A DNA stretch of 9,124 nt from Burkholderiaceae bacterium (GTDB taxonomy: Bacteria; Pseudomonadota; Gammaproteobacteria; Burkholderiales; Burkholderiaceae_C), in assembly GCA_025458585.1 (NCBI GenBank), contig JALOSD010000119.1, positions 1-9,124 on the forward strand, written 5' to 3'. Under the pieces are notes generated by a model. The model ran no database searches and had not been told where the DNA came from. It saw only the letters and a program-made list of their open reading frames with translations. The translations under genes and the position numbers were made by a program. Of this stretch, positions 1-5,763 are shown piece by piece. Every line of letters starts with the position of its first letter. The stretch's first letter is position 1.

Positions 1-37
1 GATGCTCCGAAGGGAGGGCGAGGTCGGCGCCCGGCGG

Positions 38-367
38 TCAGTGCTGGCCGCCGCGCGGCTTGCGCACGTGGGCCAGCGGCGCGGTCGCCGGCGCGGCCGG
101 CGCGGCGGCGTGGCCGTGGCCGTGGCCGTGACCGTGATCGTGTGCGGCACCGTGGCGCGTGGCATCGGCCGGCGTCGCGGCCGCTGCCGGGCGCAGCGCG
201 TCGGGCACCGGGCCGGTGTACTCGTAGGCCACGGTGCCGGCGGGATAGGCGTAGTCGCCGGGGTCCGCGTAGTCGTCGGGCTTCTGGTCGGCGCGCACCT
301 TCAGCAGCGTGAACATGCCGCCCATGCCGATCGGGCCGAACTGGCCCTGCCCGGCCATCATCGGGAA
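38..367 (-). pseudogene. Out-of-frame C-terminal part of the multicopper oxidase
   Basis: This stretch reads FPMMAGQGQFGPIGMGGMF onward in the frame that overlaps the last base of the upstream frame (a -1 relation). It gives 109 residues ending PRGGQH at the stop at 38-40. The content (FGPIGMGGMFTLLKVRADQK, then a DPG/PAGTVAYEYTG stretch) is the normal C-terminus of copper-associated multicopper oxidases. A His-rich tail with five alternating His follows (HDHGHGHGHGH). In homologues as I remember them, roughly 25 residues rich in Met and Glu lie between the VQKI..L segment and the PMM segment. They are absent here, so a short out-of-frame deletion explains the break better than a single-base indel. 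There is no start codon or ribosome binding site of its own at the junction. Confidence 0.75.
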
Positions 368-1443
368 ACGAGGCGCTGGATCTTCTGCACCAGCCCGCGG
401 TGGTCGACGCCGATCATCGTCGGCACGTCGTGCCCCATCGCGCCCATCGTGTGGTGGCTCTTGTGGCAGTGCATCGCCCAGTCGCCGGGCTCGTCGGCGA
501 GGAACTCGATCTGCCGCATCTGGCCGACCGCGACGTCGGTGGTCACCTCGGGCCAGCGCGCGCCCTTCGGCACCGGGCCGCCGTCGGTGCCGGTGACCTC
601 GAACTCGATGCCGTGGACGTGGATCGGATGGTTGGTCATCGTCAGGTTGCCGATGCGCACCCGTACGCGATCGCCGAGCCGCGCGACGAGCGGGTCGAGG
701 CCGGGAAAAACGCGGCTGTTCCAGGCCCAGATGTTGAAGTCGAGCATCGTGTTGATGCTCGGCGTGTGCGCGCCGGGCTCGACGTCGAAGGCGTTGAGCA
801 GGAAGCAGTAGTCGCGCTCGACGTCGTCGATCAGCGGGTGGCGGCCCTTCGGGTGGGTGACCCAGAAGCCCATCATGCCCATCGCCATCTGCGTCATCTC
901 GTCGGCGTGCGGGTGGTACATGAAGGTGCCCGGGCGCCTGGCCACGAACTCGTACACGAAGGTCTTGCCGACGCCGATCGGCGGCTGGTTGACGCCGCTG
1001 ACACCGTCCATGCCGTTGGGCAGGCGCTGGCCGTGCCAGTGGATCGTCGTCGGCTCGGGCAGGCGGTTGGTGACGAACAGGCGCACGCGGTCGCCCTCGA
1101 CGACCTCGATCGTCGGCCCCGGGCTCTGGCCGTTGTAGCCCCACATGTTGACCTCGAAGCCGGGCGCCATCTCGCGCACCACCGGCTCGGCCACCAGGTG
1201 GAACTCCTTGACGCCCTGGTTCATGCGAAACGGCATCGTCCAGCCGTTGAGCGTGACGACCGGGCGGTACGGTCGCCCGGCGCCGGTGACGCCGGGAGGC
1301 AGCCACGGCGCGGCCGTGTCGGCGCCGGTGCGGATCACCGGCTCGGGCAGGCCGGCGAGCGCAGCGCGGCTGACGCCGGCGGTGGACGCGGCCGTGAACG
1401 CGGTCGCGGCGAGCGTGCGCTGGAAGAACTGGCGGCGTTGCAT
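358..1443 (-). CDS. Tat-exported multicopper oxidase, frameshifted near its C-terminus
   Basis: This is a periplasmic multicopper oxidase, probably acting in copper tolerance by oxidising Cu(I) or related substrates. The 361-residue frame begins with a twin-arginine signal (RRQFF at residues 3-7, then a hydrophobic stretch to about residue 31). Ligand motifs are complete: HWHG at 135-138, HPH at 177-179, HPIHVH at 272-277, and HCHKSHHTMGAM at 325-336, which supplies Cys326, His331 and Met336 for the type-1 copper. The ATG at 1443 follows AAAGGA at an 8-base spacing and lies 2 bases after the stop of the upstream TolC-family gene, so the two are surely cotranscribed. The frame stops at 358 straight after residues VQKIQRLVSR, whereas family members continue. 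The continuation is found in another frame (38-367). The gene is therefore interrupted, although every visible copper ligand is kept. The family call is firm; whether a functional protein is made is unknown. Confidence 0.88.
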   Translation of the reverse strand: MQRRQFFQRTLAATAFTAASTAGVSRAALAGLPEPVIRTGADTAAPWLPPGVTGAGRPYRPVVTLNGWTMPFRMNQGVKEFHLVAEPVVREMAPGFEVNMWGYNGQSPGPTIEVVEGDRVRLFVTNRLPEPTTIHWHGQRLPNGMDGVSGVNQPPIGVGKTFVYEFVARRPGTFMYHPHADEMTQMAMGMMGFWVTHPKGRHPLIDDVERDYCFLLNAFDVEPGAHTPSINTMLDFNIWAWNSRVFPGLDPLVARLGDRVRVRIGNLTMTNHPIHVHGIEFEVTGTDGGPVPKGARWPEVTTDVAVGQMRQIEFLADEPGDWAMHCHKSHHTMGAMGHDVPTMIGVDHRGLVQKIQRLVSR

Positions 1444-1445
1444 CG

Positions 1446-2690
1446 TCAATGTCCTTTCGCGGCGGCGTTCGCGACGCCGGTGTCGGCCCCCGGCGCGCTG
1501 CCGGTGTAGGGCAGGCCGGCGAGCACGGCCTGCAGCTCGGCGTGCGCGAGCCACGCGTCGCGCTGCGCCTGCAGCGCCGCGTTGACGGCCCGCACGCGGT
1601 CGCGCGCGCTGGCGAGCACGTCCCACGTGCTCTTGAGCATGCCGTTGTAGCGCTGCACCATGTCCTCCTCGAGGGCGGCCTGCACCCGCTGCACCTCCTG
1701 CAGCGTGCCCTGGGCGAGCGCCTGCGCCGCGAGCCACGAGCTCACGGCGACTTGCACGTCGGCGCGGATGCGGCGCTCGAGCGCATCGGCCTCGGCGCGG
1801 TCGCGCGCGGCCTTGTCCCACGCGTGCGGCCAGACCTGGGTGGCACCGATCGTGGCCGGCCACACGCCCTGCGCCGACACCACGGCGCCGTCGATCGTCT
1901 GCGCGATGTTCTCGCGCGCCGCCGCCGACAGGCCGCGTTCCTGCCGCTCGGCGTCGGCCGCCATCAGCGACCAGCGCGGGTGCGCGAGCAGCGCCTGCTG
2001 CTCGAGTGCCGGCACGTCCGGCGCCGTGCTGCCACTCAAGGCCGGCAGCCTCGGCGGCAGGTGGCGCGCGACCTGGTCGAGCGCCAGCAGCCGCTCGCCG
2101 CCCGCAGGCGGCGGCAGCAGACGCGCGAGGTCGGCCAGCGCGGCGGTCGCCGCATGGCGCGCCGCGAGCGCCTGCGCCTGGGCGTCGAGCAGCGTGAGCT
2201 CCTCCTGCATCTGGCGCGCGGCACTCCAGTTGCCCACGCGCAGCATGCGCTGCGCCAGCTCGGCGCCGGCCTCGGCGGCCTCGAGCACCTGCCGCTGGTA
2301 GGCGGCGGCCTGCTGCGCGGCGACGGCGCGGATCCACGCCCGCTCGGCCTGCAGCGCGAACGCGCGTGCATCGACCCGCAGCTGCGCGCGCTCGAGCGCG
2401 CTCATGCCGCGGGTGGCGAGGAGGTCCGGCCGCGTGCGCATCGCGGCGGCCACCACCTGCTCGAGCGTCCACGGCTCGCCCTGCGGGGGCGTGGAGGGGG
2501 CCTGCGCCGGCGCGTTCGCCCGTTCCCAGCGCAGGATGTCGGCGTGGCCGCGCGTGAACGCGCCGACCTCGTCGTTGGCGGATTTCCAGTCGTTCGCGTG
2601 CGAGACCGACGCGAGCGACGCGGCAAGGGCCGCCGCCCAGGGCAGCCGCGCGAGCCGACGAAGCGGCCGGCGGCAGGGTTCGATGGACAT
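1446..2690 (-). CDS. TolC-family outer-membrane efflux protein
   Basis: A 414-residue outer-membrane channel protein of the TolC/OEP superfamily, expected to be the exit duct of a metal or copper efflux system. A signal peptide (about residues 1-32, ending SVSHA-N) is followed by two long Ala/Gln/Arg-rich helical coiled-coil halves (about 75-190 and 225-395). Late in the protein lies YNGMLKSTWDVLASA (348-362), a motif typical of TolC-like proteins encoded beside copper oxidases. There is no lipobox cysteine at the cleavage site. The ATG at 2690 was chosen because GGGAGA lies about 6-9 bases upstream and a signal peptide follows; an in-frame ATG at 2816 would place an implausible Arg-rich leader ahead of it. 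The stop is 2 bases before the multicopper oxidase start. No RND pump or adaptor gene is in view; these could lie beyond position 1. Confidence 0.85.
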   Translation of the reverse strand: MSIEPCRRPLRRLARLPWAAALAASLASVSHANDWKSANDEVGAFTRGHADILRWERANAPAQAPSTPPQGEPWTLEQVVAAAMRTRPDLLATRGMSALERAQLRVDARAFALQAERAWIRAVAAQQAAAYQRQVLEAAEAGAELAQRMLRVGNWSAARQMQEELTLLDAQAQALAARHAATAALADLARLLPPPAGGERLLALDQVARHLPPRLPALSGSTAPDVPALEQQALLAHPRWSLMAADAERQERGLSAAARENIAQTIDGAVVSAQGVWPATIGATQVWPHAWDKAARDRAEADALERRIRADVQVAVSSWLAAQALAQGTLQEVQRVQAALEEDMVQRYNGMLKSTWDVLASARDRVRAVNAALQAQRDAWLAHAELQAVLAGLPYTGSAPGADTGVANAAAKGH

Positions 2691-2769
2691 GCCTGTCTCC
2701 CGAAGACATCGACGGACACGCCCGCGCCGGGCCGCCCGGCCCGTCACGGACGCACGAAGGGCGTGCCGG

Positions 2770-3162
2770 TCAGGCGATGGGGGGCTTGAGCCCGCGCGAG
2801 AGCGTCGCGCTGGCAAAGCGCGACGCCAGCCGGTCGACGGCGACGTCGGCCGGCGCGCTGAGGGCCAGCGGCATGGACGGCGCGGCGATCGCGGGGCCGT
2901 TGCAGACGTCGCACAGCGTATGCGCGTGACTGGGGCCGGCGTCGGCGTGCGACGCGCCGTCCCCCACGTCGGCGCCAGCGGCGGACGGCTCGAGCGCGCC
3001 GGACTCGTGCACCGACGACCGGTGCTGCTCGCACCCGGCGTCGGCCCCGGTGGCTGCAGTCACCGGGGCGTGCGGCGCGATCGTCGACAGCGCCATGGCG
3101 TCGGCCGCCCACAACCGCAGGGGCACGAGCGCGATCAGAACCCACAGCGCGAACGCACGCAT
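2770..3162 (-). CDS. Small secreted His/Cys protein, CzcI-like
   Basis: A 130-residue protein with an N-terminal signal sequence (MRAFALW followed by a hydrophobic run to about residue 24). It has a low-complexity middle containing scattered His, a SHAHTLCDVCN metal-binding-like motif at 78-88 (Cys84, Cys87), and a short tail ending RGLKPPIA. This layout matches CzcI-type proteins, which sit at the head of heavy-metal efflux operons and are thought to modulate them from the periplasm. The usual CxxCH motif is CxxCN here, and overall similarity is weak. It is first in the minus-strand copper operon, 79 bases ahead of the TolC-family gene. The ATG at 3162 has no clear Shine-Dalgarno sequence; a TACACT -10-like hexamer lies only 7 bases upstream, so a leaderless message is possible. 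The gene is probably real; the CzcI relation is tentative. Confidence 0.6.
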   Translation of the reverse strand: MRAFALWVLIALVPLRLWAADAMALSTIAPHAPVTAATGADAGCEQHRSSVHESGALEPSAAGADVGDGASHADAGPSHAHTLCDVCNGPAIAAPSMPLALSAPADVAVDRLASRFASATLSRGLKPPIA

Positions 3163-3462
3163 GATGAAAAGTGTAAGCCCGACGTCGTGCAGGAACCGGC
3201 AGCGCGCCGATGCGCCGCGCCCGGCGAGGGGGACTCGGCGCGCGGAGGGCTTCGGCGAGCCGGGACTGGGGGCATGCGCGCGAGCGTGCGTCGCAGCACC
3301 GCGCCCTGCCGACAATCCGTCTCGCGTCGGCGGGCGTGATGCACGCCGACGGTTGCCGACCTCGTGATCGAGGCTGAACTTTTCGCCGTCCGACGCGATC
3401 CTTTGCAGCCTGTGGCCGCCTTCGGGCCGCTGCAGCCCGACCCCGATCTCCGGAGTGACACG
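3163..3462. promoter_or_regulatory. Divergent intergenic region between the two copper operons
   Basis: These 300 bases separate the start of the CzcI-like gene (minus) from the start of the DUF411 gene (plus), so they must hold the promoters of both operons. No convincing coding frame is seen. Sites noted are TACACT at 3170-3175 (read on minus, 7 bases before the CzcI-like ATG), GACAATCC at 3311-3318 (read on plus), and a perfect inverted repeat CCTCG-TGAT-CGAGG at 3360-3373 that could be an operator. None has a good -35 hexamer at 16-18 bases, which would fit activator-dependent metal promoters, but no CopR/CusR or CueR box could be recognised with confidence. No regulator gene lies in the window. 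Confidence 0.45.
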
Positions 3463-3933
3463 ATGATCCCGCTCCCTTCCCGCAGGCACTTCCTGCTCAC
3501 GGGCACCGCACTCGCCCTCGGCGCCGCGCTGCCGGCCATGGCCTCCGCCAAGCTGCCCACGCTGCAGGTGTGGAAGTCGCCGACCTGCGGCTGCTGCAAG
3601 GACTGGATCGCCTACCTGCAGAAGGACGGGTTCAGCGTCCAGTCGTTCGACGAGGGCAACGCGGCGATCCGCGCCCGCCTCGGCATGCCGACCCGATACG
3701 GCTCGTGCCACACGGCGCGCATCGGCGGCTACGTCGTCGAGGGCCACGTGCCGGCGCGCGAGATCCGCCGCGTGCTCGCCGAGAAGCCCGACGCGATCGG
3801 CATTGCGGTACCCGGCATGCCGGTCGGGTCGCCGGGCATGGATGGCCCCGAGTACGGCGGCCGGCGAGACCCGTACGACGTCGTGCTGGTGCTGCGCGAC
3901 GGCAGCAGCCGCGTCTACGCCAGCTACCGATGA
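3463..3933 (+). CDS. DUF411 / CopG-like periplasmic copper-binding protein
   Basis: A 156-residue exported protein of the DUF411 family, which to my knowledge includes CopG, a thioredoxin-fold protein binding Cu(I) through cysteines. Residues 1-28 form a signal peptide with a twin Arg (RRHFLLTG). A Cys cluster PTCGCCKDW follows (Cys42, Cys44, Cys45), then GSCHTARIGGYVVEGHVP (Cys82, His83, His95) and the conserved PGMPVGSPGM segment (Met119, Met126). The length is normal for the family. The ATG at 3463 is preceded by CGGAG at a good spacing, and the signal peptide begins there. It opens the plus-strand copper cassette and overlaps the next gene by ATGA. The likely role is copper binding or redox handling in the periplasm; the reaction is unproven. 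Confidence 0.88.
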   Translation: MIPLPSRRHFLLTGTALALGAALPAMASAKLPTLQVWKSPTCGCCKDWIAYLQKDGFSVQSFDEGNAAIRARLGMPTRYGSCHTARIGGYVVEGHVPAREIRRVLAEKPDAIGIAVPGMPVGSPGMDGPEYGGRRDPYDVVLVLRDGSSRVYASYR

Positions 3934-4619
3934 CGCGCGGCAGCAGGTCGCCTCGCCGCGCGTTGCAGCTCGCCGCGGCCGCGCTCGCGCTCGCGGCAGG
4001 CGGCGCGATCGCGCTGCCGATGGCCAGCCAGGGCAGCGTGATGGTGATGGGCGACTTCAATGGCGGCGGCGAGCGCGAGCTCGCCGCCAACTACGCCGTC
4101 ACCGGGCACGACGCCTTCGGCGCGATGGCCGGGCGCTGGCTCGAGCCGACGCTCCATGCCGGGGAGCACGGCGTCAAGCTCGTGCGCGAGGCCTCGGCCC
4201 TCACCTACACCCGTCTCGTGCACCGCTGGAATCTGCCGCACGCACAGGCCAACCTGTGGTTCGTCGGCATGCTCGGTGGTGTGCGCGGCGACGACCTCGG
4301 CGGCACGAGCACGCTGTGGTCGACCGCCGTGCAGGCCGACTACGAGACCACCCGCGTCTACGCCGGTGCCGGCTTCGAGCCGATGCGCGGCGACGGGGTG
4401 CGCCACGACAGCGCCTGGGTGCGCGCCGGGTTCTCGTTCTACGAGGTCGACTACGAGCAGGCGCAGCCGTGGTTCGTCGTCGAGGCCAAGCGCACGCGCT
4501 ACACGACGACCGACGAGACGCTCGTCACGCCGATGCTGCGCGTCATCCACCGACGGTATTTCGTCGAGCTGGGAGCCAACGACGACGGCGTCCAGCTGAA
4601 CTTCATGCTCACCTACTGA
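3930..4619 (+). CDS. Uncharacterised exported protein, probable outer-membrane beta-barrel
   Basis: A 229-residue protein that I do not recognise as a named family. It starts within the stop of the DUF411 gene (ATGA at 3930-3933) with no separate ribosome site, which suggests translational coupling. Residues 1-29 are a signal peptide (two Arg patches, then an Ala/Leu core). The mature part has many alternating polar/hydrophobic stretches with aromatic ends, for example ANLWFVGMLGGVR (107-119), TRVYAGAGF (141-149), AWVRAGFSFYEVDY (162-175) and the final FVELGANDDGVQLNFMLTY. The last residue is Tyr, the aromatic ending typical of barrel strands recognised by the BAM complex. It has no Cys; a small Met cluster (MASQGSVMVM, 31-40) begins the mature chain. 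A role as an outer-membrane copper or stress-related channel is only a guess from its neighbours. Confidence 0.75.
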   Translation: MTRGSRSPRRALQLAAAALALAAGGAIALPMASQGSVMVMGDFNGGGERELAANYAVTGHDAFGAMAGRWLEPTLHAGEHGVKLVREASALTYTRLVHRWNLPHAQANLWFVGMLGGVRGDDLGGTSTLWSTAVQADYETTRVYAGAGFEPMRGDGVRHDSAWVRAGFSFYEVDYEQAQPWFVVEAKRTRYTTTDETLVTPMLRVIHRRYFVELGANDDGVQLNFMLTY

Positions 4620-4653
4620 TCCACCGTCACCACCCGCCACGAGGAACCCGCCG

Positions 4654-5004
4654 ATGAACGTCGCCCGTCACTCGCCCCGAGCCACCCTCGCCGCCGCGCT
4701 GCTGCTTGCCGCCGGCCTCGCGCACGCCGAAAGCGTCAAGCTGCAGGTCAACGGCATGGTCTGCGCCTTCTGCGCCCAGGGCATCGAGAAGCGCCTGAAG
4801 GGCATCGCCGAAACCGGCGACCTGTACATCGACCTGAAGAACAAGGTCGTCGCGGTCGAGGCCAAGCCCGGGCGCACGCTCGACGTGCAGCGCGTCAGTG
4901 CCGAGGTGCGCGAAGCCGGCTACGACGTCGTCGACGCCCAGACGGTGCCGCAGACGGTGGCGCAGATCCGCGAGCAAACGCGCGCTGCGCGTGCCGCGCG
5001 ATGA
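4654..5004 (+). CDS. Secreted MerP-like heavy-metal-associated (HMA) protein
   Basis: A 116-residue periplasmic metallochaperone. A signal peptide (1-25, ending LAHA-E) precedes one HMA domain with the metal site NGMVCAFC (Met35, Cys37, Cys40), the MxCxxC motif that binds Cu(I), Hg(II) or Zn(II), and the alpha/beta pattern ending EAGYDVVD. The C-terminus is an Arg/Ala-rich tail. The ATG at 4654 follows GAGGAA at an 8-base spacing. It lies 34 bases after the barrel gene and overlaps the MerT-like gene by ATGA, the same arrangement of partners as MerP with MerT. No merA or merR is nearby and the neighbours are copper genes, so copper is the more likely substrate; this is inference. Confidence 0.85.
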   Translation: MNVARHSPRATLAAALLLAAGLAHAESVKLQVNGMVCAFCAQGIEKRLKGIAETGDLYIDLKNKVVAVEAKPGRTLDVQRVSAEVREAGYDVVDAQTVPQTVAQIREQTRAARAAR

Positions 5005-5429
5005 GGACACGCGCCGCCAGCGCGGGGCCGCAGCCGCAGGCCGATGGCGTGGGCGCGTCGCGCGGCGGCGCGGCGACGTCGTGGCTGGCGCTCGCCGCCA
5101 GCACGTCGACGCTCGTGTGCTGCGCGCTGCCGGCGCTGCTGGTGACGGTCGGCGCCGGTGCGTCGCTCGCGACGATGGTGTCGGTGTTCCCGCAGATCGT
5201 CTGGCTCAGCGAGCACAAGGCCGCGGTGTTCGCGGGCGCCTCGGTCCTGCTGGGCGCCGGCGGCTGGGCACAGTGGCGCCTGCGCACGGCCCCCTGCCCC
5301 GTCGATCCTGCACTTCGTGACCTGTGCCTGCGCACTCGCCAGCGCTCGTCACGCCTGTACGTCGCATCCCTTGCGCTGTTCGGCATCGGCGGCTGGTTCG
5401 CCTTCGTGCAGCCGCTGCTGGCCGGTTGA
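5001..5429 (+). CDS. MerT-like inner-membrane metal transport protein
   Basis: A 142-residue membrane protein resembling mercuric transporter MerT. Predicted segments are about 27-51, 55-69 plus 74-92, and 119-138. A vicinal cysteine pair sits in the first (STLVCCALPALL, Cys40-Cys41), as in MerT. A second pair (Cys99, Cys109) lies in the loop before the last segment, where MerT also has two cysteines. The N-terminal 25 residues are polar and probably cytoplasmic. Translation begins in the ATGA overlap with the HMA gene; no good ribosome site is visible, so coupling is likely. With the HMA partner it forms a MerP/MerT-type pair that would pass metal across the inner membrane, direction unknown. 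The fold class is fairly sure; substrate and direction are not. Confidence 0.8.
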   Translation: MRTRAASAGPQPQADGVGASRGGAATSWLALAASTSTLVCCALPALLVTVGAGASLATMVSVFPQIVWLSEHKAAVFAGASVLLGAGGWAQWRLRTAPCPVDPALRDLCLRTRQRSSRLYVASLALFGIGGWFAFVQPLLAG

Positions 5430-5457
5430 CGGCCCGGTCGCACGTCGCAGCGACAAT
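5426..5457 (+). promoter_or_regulatory. Possible promoter of the CusF-like gene
   Basis: TTGACG at 5426-5431, overlapping the stop of the MerT-like gene, is followed after 20 bases by GACAAT at 5452-5457, 27 bases before the CusF-like ATG. The spacer is longer than the usual 17, as in promoters bent by MerR-type metal regulators, but no clear dyad is visible in it. The same GACAATCC string lies upstream of the DUF411 gene. This is a weak call. Confidence 0.25.
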
Positions 5458-5484
5458 CCTCCGTCGCACACGAGGAGCCACCCG

Positions 5485-5763
5485 ATGAAATTGCTGCTGA
5501 CCACCGTCGCCCTCGCGGTGAGCGTGGGTACCGCCGCCGCGCAGACCGCCGACGGCGAGGTGCGCAGGATCGACAAGGCGCAGGGCAAGATCACGCTGCG
5601 CCACGGCGAGATCAAGAGCCTCGAGATGCCGCCGATGACGATGGTGTTCCGCGTCCAGGACCCGGCGATGCTCGAGCGCGTCGCGGTCGGCGACAAGGTC
5701 AAGTTCGACGCCGCGAAGATCGACGGCAACTACACCGTGACCGCGATCAGCAAGGCCAACTGA
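5485..5763 (+). CDS. CusF-like periplasmic copper-binding protein
   Basis: A 92-residue small periplasmic copper chaperone of the CusF/CusF_Ec family (OB-like five-stranded barrel). Signal peptide about 1-20. The metal loop reads HGEIKSLEMPPMTMVFRV: His40, Met51 and Met53 match CusF His36, Met47 and Met49 in spacing, while the CusF Trp44 position is Met48 here. The conserved VGDKVKF follows at 68-74. The ATG at 5485 is preceded by GAGGAG at a 7-base spacing. It is the last gene of the plus-strand cassette, 55 bases after the MerT-like gene, and may have its own promoter in that gap. It ends 9 bases from the convergent stop of the HAD remnant. The likely role is to bind Cu(I) and deliver it to an efflux pump not in view. 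Confidence 0.88.
   Translation: MKLLLTTVALAVSVGTAAAQTADGEVRRIDKAQGKITLRHGEIKSLEMPPMTMVFRVQDPAMLERVAVGDKVKFDAAKIDGNYTVTAISKAN

Noticed and set aside
358..370. Programmed -1 ribosomal frameshift at GTTTCCC in the oxidase gene
   Set aside because: The codons in the reading frame are GTT-TCC-CGA, so the heptamer is out of phase for tandem slippage and the re-paired codons (CGT, TTC) mismatch. A missing Met-rich segment also favours deletion.
361..373. Resemblance of the oxidase junction (GGGAAACGAGG) to the 13-base repeat unit
   Set aside because: Only a gapped match of about 10 bases in GC-rich sequence; it could easily be chance and is not evidence that the repeat caused the break.
2726..2740. 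Perfect hairpin GCCGGG-CCG-CCCGGC between the CzcI-like and TolC-family genes
   Set aside because: No T-tract follows and such GC palindromes are frequent here; not enough to call an attenuator or terminator.
400..2789. Long plus-strand open frames opposite the oxidase and TolC-family genes
   Set aside because: Compositional shadows of high-GC codon use; the opposite strand has clear motifs, signal peptides and ribosome binding sites.
2691..2816. Upstream ATG at 2816 as the TolC-family start
   Set aside because: It would add 42 Arg-rich residues before the signal peptide and overlaps no ribosome site; the ATG at 2690 has one.
4654..5429. A mercury-resistance operon
   Set aside because: Only MerP-like and MerT-like genes are present; there is no merR, merA or mer operator, and all neighbours are copper-associated.
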